Origin: Janthinobacterium lividum
GTDB lineage: Bacteria; Pseudomonadota; Gammaproteobacteria; Burkholderiales; Burkholderiaceae_D
Reading direction: 5' to 3'
NCBI RefSeq assembly: GCF_023509035.1
Contig: NZ_CP075583.1
Location: forward strand, 4,712,001 to 4,776,000
DNA: 64,000 bases
Part shown: positions 17,019 through 24,659 of the stretch, piece by piece
Layout of the letters: each line of letters opens with the position of its first letter
How positions within the stretch are numbered: position 1 is the first letter of the stretch
The notes under the pieces: model-generated
Seen by the model: only the letters and a program-made list of their open reading frames with translations
The model's database searches: none
Told to the model about the DNA's origin: nothing
Made by a program: the position numbers and the translations under genes

Positions 17019-17807
17019 ATGAATCCAGCAATGTGGATCAGCAAGACCGGCGTGCAGGCACAAGATGCCAAACTGCAAGCCATCGCGAATAACCTGGCCA
17101 ACGTCAATACCGTCGGCTTCAAGCGCGACCGCGTCGTCTTCGAAGACCTGTTTTACCAGGTCGAGCAGCAACCGGGCACGCAGCGCGCCGACAACACCCT
17201 CTCGCCATCGGGCGTACAGCTGGGTAACGGCACGCATATGGTCGGTACGCAAAAGGTGTTTACCACCGGCAGCCTGCAAACGACGAGCCGCGAATTCGAC
17301 GTCGCCATCACGGGCAACGGCTTTTTGCAAGTGCTGCGCCCGAACGGCGAAGCGGCCTACACGCGCGCCGGCCAGTTGAGCCTGAATGAAAACGGCGTGA
17401 TGGTCAACGCACAGGGCTTGCCCCTGGTGCCGCAGATCACCGTGCCGAACAATGCGACGGCGATCACCATCGGCGAAAACGGCATGGTCACGGCCACCGT
17501 GCCGGGCAATGTCAACGGCACCCAGTTGGGTCAGCTGAACCTGAGCAGCTTCGTCAACCCGACCGGCCTGCTGGCACTCGGTGAAAACCTGTTCCAGGAA
17601 ACGGCATCGAGCGGCACGCCGACGGAAGGCCGTCCCGGCGAAGGCGCACTGGGTAAATTGAAGCAGTTCGCGCTGGAAGGCTCGAACGTGCAAGTGGTCG
17701 AAGAGATGGTCGACATGATCGCTGCCCAGCGCACCTATGAAATGAATACCAAGGTGCTGTCGGCTGCCGACAACATGCTGCAATACCTGGCGCAAGCGGC
17801 ACGCTGA
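17019..17807 (+). CDS. flgG: Flagellar distal rod protein FlgG
   Basis: FlgG makes the distal rod. It is 262 aa, the normal length. Seen are MWISKTGVQAQDAKLQAIAN, NLANVNTVGFKRDRVVFEDL and the C-terminal VQVVEEMVDMIAAQRTYEMN with TKVLSAADNMLQYL. AGGAG stands upstream. Its stop overlaps the flgH start by one base (TGATG). Confidence 0.98.
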   Translation: MNPAMWISKTGVQAQDAKLQAIANNLANVNTVGFKRDRVVFEDLFYQVEQQPGTQRADNTLSPSGVQLGNGTHMVGTQKVFTTGSLQTTSREFDVAITGNGFLQVLRPNGEAAYTRAGQLSLNENGVMVNAQGLPLVPQITVPNNATAITIGENGMVTATVPGNVNGTQLGQLNLSSFVNPTGLLALGENLFQETASSGTPTEGRPGEGALGKLKQFALEGSNVQVVEEMVDMIAAQRTYEMNTKVLSAADNMLQYLAQAAR

Positions 17808-18481
17808 TGACAGTCGCCATGAAAGCCACGGCGGCCCTGCTGCTGGTGTTGATGGCCGGTTGCGCCAGTCAGCCGGCCGCGCCGGTGGCGCCCAGCTTTT
17901 CCGATACGCCGCTGCCCGTGGCGCCGCGCAGCGCTGCGCGCGGCGGCGTAGGTGGCGGCGTTTTCAATCCTGATGCGGGCCTGGACTTGATCTCAGACAG
18001 CCGCGCTTTCCGCGTCGGTGACGTCGTTACGGTGGCCCTGCAGGAAACCACGCAAGCGAGCAAGAAGGCGGGCACTTCGTTCAACAAGGGTTCGTCCGTC
18101 GGCGTGAAGGCGGCCAACATCCTCGGCAAGACCTTGCCCAAGACAGGCATCGACCTGTCGGCCGACCGCAACTTCGCCGGCGACTCGACCAGCACGCAGC
18201 AAAATGCATTGTCCGGCGCCATCACCGTGATCGTGCAGGAAGTGTTGCCGAACGGCTTGCTGCGCGTGCAGGGCGAGAAAACACTGACCCTGAATCAGGG
18301 CGAGGAATTCGTGCGCCTGCGCGGCTACCTGCGCGCGGCCGACATCGATTCCAACAACCAGGTGTCATCGTTGCGCATCGCCAATGCGCAGATCGCCTAT
18401 TCCGGCCAGGGCACCCTGGCCGAAGCCAATACACCAGGCTGGCTGACGCGCTTTTTCGTCGGCCCATGGATGCCGTTTTAA
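17807..18481 (+). CDS. flgH: Flagellar L-ring lipoprotein FlgH
   Basis: FlgH forms the outer-membrane L ring. It is 224 aa with a lipoprotein signal: hydrophobic ATAALLLVLMAGC with the lipidated Cys at about residue 19. Family segments are DSRAFRVGDVVTVALQETTQ, LPNGLLRVQGEKTLTLNQGE and RLRGYLRAADIDSNNQV, ending with WLTRFFVGPWMPF. ATG 17819 is an alternative start. flgI follows after 9 nt. Confidence 0.96.
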   Translation: MTVAMKATAALLLVLMAGCASQPAAPVAPSFSDTPLPVAPRSAARGGVGGGVFNPDAGLDLISDSRAFRVGDVVTVALQETTQASKKAGTSFNKGSSVGVKAANILGKTLPKTGIDLSADRNFAGDSTSTQQNALSGAITVIVQEVLPNGLLRVQGEKTLTLNQGEEFVRLRGYLRAADIDSNNQVSSLRIANAQIAYSGQGTLAEANTPGWLTRFFVGPWMPF

Positions 18482-18490
18482 GGTGAGCTC

Positions 18491-19603
18491 ATGAAATTTC
18501 GTTCCGCCCTGCCCCTGGCAGCCATGCTGGCCCTGCTCTCCGGCCTGTCCCTGCCCGCCAGCGCCGCGCAAGTGCTGCGCAACCTGGTCAGCATCGAGGG
18601 TGTGCGCGACAACCCGCTGGTCGGCTATGGCCTCGTCGTAGGCCTGAACGGCAGCGGCGACACTACCCAGGTGAAGTTTTCCAGTCAGTCGGTGGTCAAT
18701 ATGCTCAAGCAGTTCGGCGTGAAGATGCCCGATGGGGCCGAAGCGAAAAGCAAGAACGTCGCCACCGTCATGGTCAGCGCCGTGTTTCCGCCAGGATACC
18801 GTCGTGGCCAGGCCATCGACGTCACCGTATCATCGCTGGGCGATGCGAAAAGCTTGCGCGGCGGTACCTTGCTGCTGACGCAATTGCGCGCGGCCGACAA
18901 TGAAACGTATGCGCTGGCGCAAGGCAACGTCGTCGTCGGCGGCTTGAACGCCACCGGCAAGAGCGGCTCGTCCGTCACCGTCAACACGCCCACCTCGGGC
19001 CGCATTCCCAACGGCGCCAACATCGAGCGCGAAATTCTCAGCGACTTTTCCACCAGGCCTTCCGTCACCCTGAATTTGCGCCACCCGCATTTCGAGACGG
19101 CCATCAATATCGTCGAAGCCGTCAACCGCCGCTTCGGCGCCGTCGCCACCACCCGCGACGCCACCAGCGTGGACGTGCTGGCGCCGGAAAACCCGACCCA
19201 GCGCGTGGCCTTCATGGCCAAGCTCGAAGCGCTGTCCGTCGATGTCGGCGTCGATACGCCGAAAGTGGTCTTCAATTCGCGCACCGGCACCGTAGTCATC
19301 GCCGAAGGCTTGCGCGTGAAGGCAGCCGCCGTCACGCACGGCTCGCTCAAGGTCGTCATTTCCGAAAGCTCGGCAGTCAGCCAGCCGGCCCCGTTCGGCC
19401 GTGGCCAGACCACCGTCACGCCGCAGTCGAAGGTCTCCGTCGACCAGGGTAACGGCAATATGTTCAAATGGCCGGCCGGCGCCAAGCTGCAATCCATCAT
19501 CGACGTGGTCAACAGCCTGGGCGCCTCGCCCGATGACATCATGGCAATTTTACAAGCCCTCGACCAGGCAGGAGCCATCGAAGGCGAACTGGTGGTAATC
19601 TGA
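18491..19603 (+). CDS. flgI: Flagellar P-ring protein FlgI
   Basis: FlgI polymerises in the periplasm as the P ring, with help from FlgA. It is 370 aa with a signal peptide ([19 protein letters not shown]). The family start [20 protein letters not shown], then [13 protein letters not shown], and the end [20 protein letters not shown] plus AIEGELVVI are all intact. The stop shares one base with the flgJ start. Confidence 0.98.
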   Translation: MKFRSALPLAAMLALLSGLSLPASAAQVLRNLVSIEGVRDNPLVGYGLVVGLNGSGDTTQVKFSSQSVVNMLKQFGVKMPDGAEAKSKNVATVMVSAVFPPGYRRGQAIDVTVSSLGDAKSLRGGTLLLTQLRAADNETYALAQGNVVVGGLNATGKSGSSVTVNTPTSGRIPNGANIEREILSDFSTRPSVTLNLRHPHFETAINIVEAVNRRFGAVATTRDATSVDVLAPENPTQRVAFMAKLEALSVDVGVDTPKVVFNSRTGTVVIAEGLRVKAAAVTHGSLKVVISESSAVSQPAPFGRGQTTVTPQSKVSVDQGNGNMFKWPAGAKLQSIIDVVNSLGASPDDIMAILQALDQAGAIEGELVVI

Positions 19604-19995
19604 TGCTCAATATCAACGACAGCAGCAGCGCCCTGCCCTCGGCGCTCGACGACCGCTCTCCCGCAGCGGCCACGCCGGCCGATCCCCGCTACGCGGCCAA
19701 GGCCACCGAGGCGGCCGTCAAGTTTGAAGCCTTCTTCATCTCGCACATGTTGCGCCAGATGCGTTCGGGTACGCGCGAGATGGCGGGCGAAGACAGCGTC
19801 TTCAAGGACCCCATCAATAACGACATGCTGGAAATGGCCGACAACCTGGTGGCCGACAAGATGGCCGGCCAGCGCGCCTTCGGCATCGCCGACGCCATCC
19901 TGCGCCAGTTGCTGCCAGCGGCCAGCGCCCCCGTGGCAGCCAAAAGCACTGTCAACACCGACAATATTGCAGCGCCGCTTAATAAATCCGTCTGA
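19603..19995 (+). CDS. flgJ: Rod-cap protein FlgJ, N-terminal domain only
   Basis: This is a 130-aa protein equal to the rod-cap half of FlgJ, which scaffolds rod assembly. The diagnostic segment is AAVKFEAFFISHMLRQMRSG followed by DPINNDMLEMADNLVADKMA and FGIADAILRQLLP. The GH73 muramidase half normally fused behind it is absent; the frame ends with an ordinary stop in a divergent Ser/Ala tail. The hydrolase is encoded at 11887-12639. Single-domain FlgJ with an independent lytic enzyme is known in other lineages. Confidence 0.93.
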   Translation: MLNINDSSSALPSALDDRSPAAATPADPRYAAKATEAAVKFEAFFISHMLRQMRSGTREMAGEDSVFKDPINNDMLEMADNLVADKMAGQRAFGIADAILRQLLPAASAPVAAKSTVNTDNIAAPLNKSV

Positions 19996-20076
19996 AGCGT
20001 CGCCTGTACAAGGTAACAACGATTCAATGCCTGCCCACCCGCACGCGCCACTCTCTTCACGAAAGAAACTTGCCCA

Positions 20077-21438
20077 ATGAGCATCATCAGCAATGCATTG
20101 TCAGGCAGCATCGCCGCCCAGGCCGCACTCAATGCGGCCAGCCAGAACATCGCCAACCTGCAAACGGCGGGCTATACGCGTCAAGGCGTGCTGTTGTCTT
20201 CGCTTGGCGCCGGCGTGGGCGTGCGCTCGGCCGGCAATGGCGTGGAAGTGTCCGCGCTGCTGCGCTTTGCCGATGCGTATAAAAGCCAGCAAATGTGGCG
20301 CGCAGCGTCCGACCAGGGCGCCCGTTCGCAGACCCAGCCTTACCTGACGCAGCTCGAACGCGTGATGGGTGACGATGCCTCCAGCATCAGCAATGGCATC
20401 GACGGCTTTTTCGCCGCCCTCAACGCCTCGGCAGTCGACCCGACGTCGACGCCGCTGCGCCAGCAGATCGTCACCTCCGCCGACGCCATGGCGCAGCGCT
20501 TCAACAGCATCAGCACTGTCATGGGCAACCAGTTGCTGTCGGTGCAGCAGCAGCGCGCAGCGATCGTGCCGCAAGCCAATACCACCCTGGCCAACATCGC
20601 CGCGCTGAACCAGCGCATCAGCACCTCTACCGCCGCGGGCACGAATGTATCGTCGCTGATGGATGCGCGCGACCAGCTGATCGATGGCCTGGCCTCGCAA
20701 ATGAGCATCGACGTCCTCGACCAGCCGGACGGCTCGCGCAATATCGCGCTGAAGTCGGGCCAGCCGCTGGTCATCGGCAGCATTGCCGGCACCTTGAGCA
20801 GCAACATGACGAACACGGGCAACCAAACGCTGAGCCTCGATTTCGCCAAGTCGACGTACACCCTCGACCCGGTGGCCATCGGCGGGCAGATGGGCGGCCT
20901 GGGCGAGTTCGAGCAAAATACCCTGAAACCGCTGCAACAGTCGCTGCAAGACCTGGCTACCGAGTTAAGCAACAAGGTCAACGCGCAGCTGGCACTGGGC
21001 AAGACCATGGCCGGCACCGCTGGCGGCCCCCTGCTGGCCTACGCGAATGGCAAGCTGAGCATTACTCCCGGCTTCAACGCCAAGGATCTGGCCCTGTCGC
21101 TGACGGGTGCAGCAGGCGACAGCGGCAACTTGCAGAAATTGATCGATATCAAGAATCAACCGATCACCGTCAGCTGGGTGGGTTCTGTCCTGATGAGCGA
21201 TGCGGATACGCAACTGGTCGGCAAGCTGGCTATCTACAGCCAGCAGAACCAGGCCTTGCTGAAGACGTCCAACACGGTGCGCGCGCAAGCGATCGATGAC
21301 TGGAAGTCCACCAGCGGCGTGAACAAGGACGAGGAAGCGATGAACCTGGTCGAATTCCAGAATATGTACCAGGCAAACATGAAAGTCATTTCCGTGGCGA
21401 ATACCTTGTTTGATGCCACTTTGCAAATGATGGGTTAA
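20077..21438 (+). CDS. flgK: Hook-filament junction protein FlgK
   Basis: FlgK is the first junction protein between hook and filament and a client of FlgN. It is 453 aa, shorter than the enteric form (about 550) but complete at both ends: ALSGSIAAQAALNAASQNIA with NLQTAGYTRQGVLL at the start, and GVNKDEEAMNLVEFQNMYQA with NMKVISVANTLFDATLQMM at the end. The shorter length suggests a reduced outer D2/D3 domain. flgL follows after 10 nt with AAGGAG. Confidence 0.95.
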   Translation: MSIISNALSGSIAAQAALNAASQNIANLQTAGYTRQGVLLSSLGAGVGVRSAGNGVEVSALLRFADAYKSQQMWRAASDQGARSQTQPYLTQLERVMGDDASSISNGIDGFFAALNASAVDPTSTPLRQQIVTSADAMAQRFNSISTVMGNQLLSVQQQRAAIVPQANTTLANIAALNQRISTSTAAGTNVSSLMDARDQLIDGLASQMSIDVLDQPDGSRNIALKSGQPLVIGSIAGTLSSNMTNTGNQTLSLDFAKSTYTLDPVAIGGQMGGLGEFEQNTLKPLQQSLQDLATELSNKVNAQLALGKTMAGTAGGPLLAYANGKLSITPGFNAKDLALSLTGAAGDSGNLQKLIDIKNQPITVSWVGSVLMSDADTQLVGKLAIYSQQNQALLKTSNTVRAQAIDDWKSTSGVNKDEEAMNLVEFQNMYQANMKVISVANTLFDATLQMMG

Positions 21439-21448
21439 GGAGAAGATC

Positions 21449-22360
21449 ATGCGTGTCGCCAGTAGCCAGTACCAATCGCTGATCAATATTTCGCTTCAGC
21501 AAAATCAGGAACGCATCAATTACCTGACCCAGCAAATGTCTTCGGGCTTGCGCATCCAGCTGCCATCGGACGATCCGATCGGCAACGTGCGCATTTCGCG
21601 CCTGACCCGCGAGCAAGCCATGGTCACGCAATACCAGGACAATATCGCCACGGTAAAAGTGCGCCTGCTGAAGAATGAAAACTACCTGTCGAGCATGGTC
21701 ACCGACATGGGCCAGGCACGCGACCTGCTGGTGTGGGCCGCTGACGGCAGCAATACACCCGGCGATCTGAATGCGATGACGCAATCGCTGACGGCCATGC
21801 GCGACAGCGTGCTGTACACGGCCAACCTGAAGGACCAGGAAGGCCGCTACATGTTTTCCGGCACCGCTACCGACCAGCCCGCGATCAAATACGACCCGAC
21901 GGCAGCCGTCGGGTCGCGCTACAGCTACATCGGCAATACCGACACGCAGACCGTGGTGGTGGGCAATGGCGTGACGCAGGCGGCCAACGTCGATGTGAAG
22001 AACCTGGAAGTGTGGCTCAACAAGATCGACCAGGTTGTCACCACGCTCGGTACGCCGGGCGTCAACCCCAACGACCCGGCCGTGCGCGCCATCGTCAACG
22101 ATGGCCTCGGTGGCACCGATGATGGCATGGATTTGCTCTCTGGCAAGATCGCCATCTTCGGCGGCGCGCAAAACATCCTCACCACGCTCTCCGGCAACCT
22201 GGCCAATGTGTCGCTGTCGAACAATTCAGCCCTGCTGGACCTGAAAAAGACCGACATGGGTGCAGCGGCGATTGAACTGACCGGTTACCAGACGGCCCTG
22301 CAGGCAACCTACAAAGCCTACACCAAGGTTGGCACCATTTCCCTGTTTGATCTTCTCTGA
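21449..22360 (+). CDS. flgL: Hook-filament junction protein FlgL
   Basis: FlgL is the second junction protein, adjacent to flagellin. It is 303 aa. The flagellin-like N-terminus MRVASSQYQSLINISLQQNQ followed by RINYLTQQMSSGLRIQLPSD and DPIGNVRISRL is clear, as is the C-terminal helix (AAAIELTGYQTALQATYKAY then TKVGTISLFDLL). An unknown gene starts only 5 nt after the stop. Confidence 0.96.
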   Translation: MRVASSQYQSLINISLQQNQERINYLTQQMSSGLRIQLPSDDPIGNVRISRLTREQAMVTQYQDNIATVKVRLLKNENYLSSMVTDMGQARDLLVWAADGSNTPGDLNAMTQSLTAMRDSVLYTANLKDQEGRYMFSGTATDQPAIKYDPTAAVGSRYSYIGNTDTQTVVVGNGVTQAANVDVKNLEVWLNKIDQVVTTLGTPGVNPNDPAVRAIVNDGLGGTDDGMDLLSGKIAIFGGAQNILTTLSGNLANVSLSNNSALLDLKKTDMGAAAIELTGYQTALQATYKAYTKVGTISLFDLL

Positions 22361-22365
22361 CCATC

Positions 22366-23410
22366 ATGCAAATCGTTCAGACTTCCTCCTCTTCCGGCGT
22401 CAATGCCAAAGGCGCAGGCACAGCCCGCGTCGTCGATGACGCGTCCGCCGCAGTCAAAGGCAGCGCCAGCGCGCGCAGCGAGGCGCCGGCAACGAGGAGT
22501 TCGACGGCGAGCCTGCAGCGTGGCCTGAGCAACTGGGATCACCAGTTGCAGGGGGAAATTTCGAACGCACAACAAACCCTGGACTACCTGGAACGCAGCA
22601 GCAGCCAGTTGCAAGCGCTGAAAAGCGAGTTGGCGGCCAAGCTGGCCGCGCGCCAGGGCCGCGAAGGGCAAGTCGAGGCAAGGGTACGCCAGTTCAGCAA
22701 TACCTGGCGCCAGCGCGCCAGCGCCTCGGGCGGCACGCTCGACGCACAGCTCAGCTATACCAGCCCGCAGACGGCACAGCAGAACTTCAGCATCCGCGGC
22801 CTGACCATGGCCAGCTTGCAGGAAGGCCCGCAGGAAGTGCTGGCCTTTTCCGTCGGCGGCGCGAACCAGGCCTTGCGCTCGGTGAATATCGAACCTGGCC
22901 TGAGCGCGGAACGAAATCGTCTCCCGCTTCGACCGCGCACTGATGCCGTCTGGCATCGGCGTCAAGCTGGGCGAGAATGGCGAACTGGTATTCAGCACCT
23001 CGGAAGCGGCCTGGACCAACGTGCGCGACAGCCTGTCCGTGCGTGGCAGCGGCATCCGCTACCCGACCGGCCAGATGAGCCGCGTGCGCACGGATGCGGA
23101 ACCGGCCGCCATTGCCCCGGAAGAATGGCATACCGGCGATACGGAAGCCCTGCGCGCCACCTTGCAGCAAGTGGTGCAGGCGCTGGCGCAGTTGCAGGCG
23201 GCGCGCAGCTCCGTCAGCCTGGCCCTGGCGCAAGCCACGGGACGGGTGGCCCGTGCGCAACCAGTCCAAGTGAACGTCAGCATGGATACGCTGGCGGAAA
23301 ACTTCACGGAAAAGGCCAGCCAACCCGGCTATGAATCGCTGCTGGCGATCAGCTCGGCGCTGGTCGGCATCAGCCGCGAGCGCGTCGTTGCCCTGCTGGG
23401 CCTGGAATAA
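22366..23410 (+). CDS. Uncharacterised flagellar-operon protein, frame disrupted by one base
   Basis: I do not recognise a named family. Reading begins at ATG 22366, 5 nt after flgL. The first frame becomes Arg-rich nonsense after VNIEPGLSAE; removing one base around 22911-22916 joins it to the second frame (EIVSRFDRALMPSGIGVKLG) and gives a single protein of about 347 aa ending at 23410. The product has a disordered N-terminus, a long coiled coil (LDYLERSSSQLQALKSELAA), a segment with the rhythm of flagellin hook-IN motifs (LAFSVGGANQALRSVNI ... IGVKLGENGELVFSTSEAAW) and C-terminal helices (LRATLQQVVQALAQLQAARS). There is no signal peptide or membrane helix. I infer a structural or export-related flagellar component; the function is unknown. 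Confidence 0.8.
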
Positions 23411-23420
23411 GCCCCCTTTC

Positions 23421-23443
23421 GCGTGCGCTGCCCTGGCGCACGC
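23421..23443 (+). terminator. Hairpin after the flg operon
   Basis: An 8-bp perfect stem GCGTGCGC / GCGCACGC with a 7-nt loop lies 10 nt after the last flg-operon stop. There is no T-run behind it, so it is a stem-loop terminator or 3' RNA stabiliser rather than a classic intrinsic terminator. Confidence 0.5.
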
Positions 23444-23559
23444 GGCACTGAATTGGGCAAGCCCCCTAGCTCAGGACGGCTAAAAACCGTAAGATGCCGC
23501 TGTCGCTGGCGCTTTTCCCCATACGCCAGCGCATCCCGTCATCCACCTCCGGAGTTCCC

Positions 23560-24659
23560 TTGATAAAGACCGTCGCCCGGCTGATCAGTTACGCCCTGCT
23601 GGGCAAATCCGACAAGCAGCCCCTCGATATCGCCAAGGTGCGCAAAGTATTGATTTTGCGCAACGACAAGATCGGCGACATGATCGTCACCACGGCCCTG
23701 CTGCGCGAGCTGAAAAAAACTATCCGCACTGGCAGATCGACGTGGCCGCCAGCAGTGCCAATCTGGCGGTGATCGCCGATAATCCGCATGTGAGCGAGAT
23801 CATCGTGTGGGATAAGCAGCCGCTGCTGCGCGACTTGCGCACCAGCATCACCGAGCTGCGCCGGCGCCGTTATGATGTCATTTTCAACCCCTATAACCGC
23901 TTTTCGATTCCCTTGCTGCTGCGCATCAAATGGCTGGGTGCCCGTTATTTGACGGGCTTTGCCATTTCCAAGTACGGTACCTCGACAGCGAATCTGGGCA
24001 TGTTCGACCATACGGTGCCCTGCGACCGCAGCCGCCACATCCTGCACAGCTATTTCGCCACGTTCGGGCAATTTGAGCTGCGCGACATCGACACGCGCTA
24101 TGAACTGTTTGGCGTGGACGCGCACGCGGCGCAGGTCGACGCCGCCTGCGACACCCTGCTGCGCAGCCATGAGGGCTTGTTCTGCCTCAATTTCCAGGGC
24201 AGCAATGCGCAACGCACGGTCAGCGTGGCCGATGCCCAGCGCTGCTGCGCCGCCCTGGCGGCACGCTATCCGCGCCATGCGCTGCTGGTGATCGCCGCAC
24301 CGGGCACCGAAGCGCGCGCTGCCGAAATCGTGCGCGGCGCCGGCCATGCCAACGTGATGGGCGCGCCTTCCACCGGCCACATCCTGGAGCTGGCGGCGCT
24401 GATACGCCGCTGCAAACTGGTGCTGTCGCCCGACACGTCGGTGATCCACATCGCCTCGGCATATGACAGGAAAATCGTCGGCTACTACATCCGCACCGAC
24501 AACTACCGCTGGTTTTATCCGGCCAGCCGCCACTACCGCGTGATCCTGGCGCCTGGCCTGACCCTGGCCACAGTCAGCGCCGCCGAGACCCTTGCCGCCG
24601 TGGAACAACTGATGGAGGGCGACGGGCAGGCGCAAACGACGATTCAAGCCGCCGGCTGA
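23560..24659 (+). CDS. Glycosyltransferase family 9 (heptosyltransferase-like), frame disrupted in an A-run
   Basis: GT9 enzymes transfer heptose or similar sugars from nucleotide-sugars, typically onto the LPS core. Start: TTG 23560 with GGAG five bases upstream (MIKTVARLISYALLG); ATG 23494 has no ribosome site. N-terminal KVLILRNDKIGDMIVTTALL is the GT9 acceptor-domain signature, and the C-terminal CKLVLSPDTSVIHIASAYD is the sugar-nucleotide site. At an A7 run (23713-23719) the frame breaks; one more A gives ELKKNYPHWQIDVAASSANL and a 366-aa enzyme. Its stop overlaps the end of the convergent GGDEF/EAL gene by 16 bp. Whether it serves LPS or flagellar glycosylation cannot be told. Confidence 0.85.

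Noticed and set aside
23713..23719. Programmed ribosomal frameshift as main explanation for the GT9 break
   Set aside because: The run suits slippage of one tRNA, but the flanking codons do not form a full two-tRNA slippery heptamer, and four other genes show similar breaks, so error is simpler.
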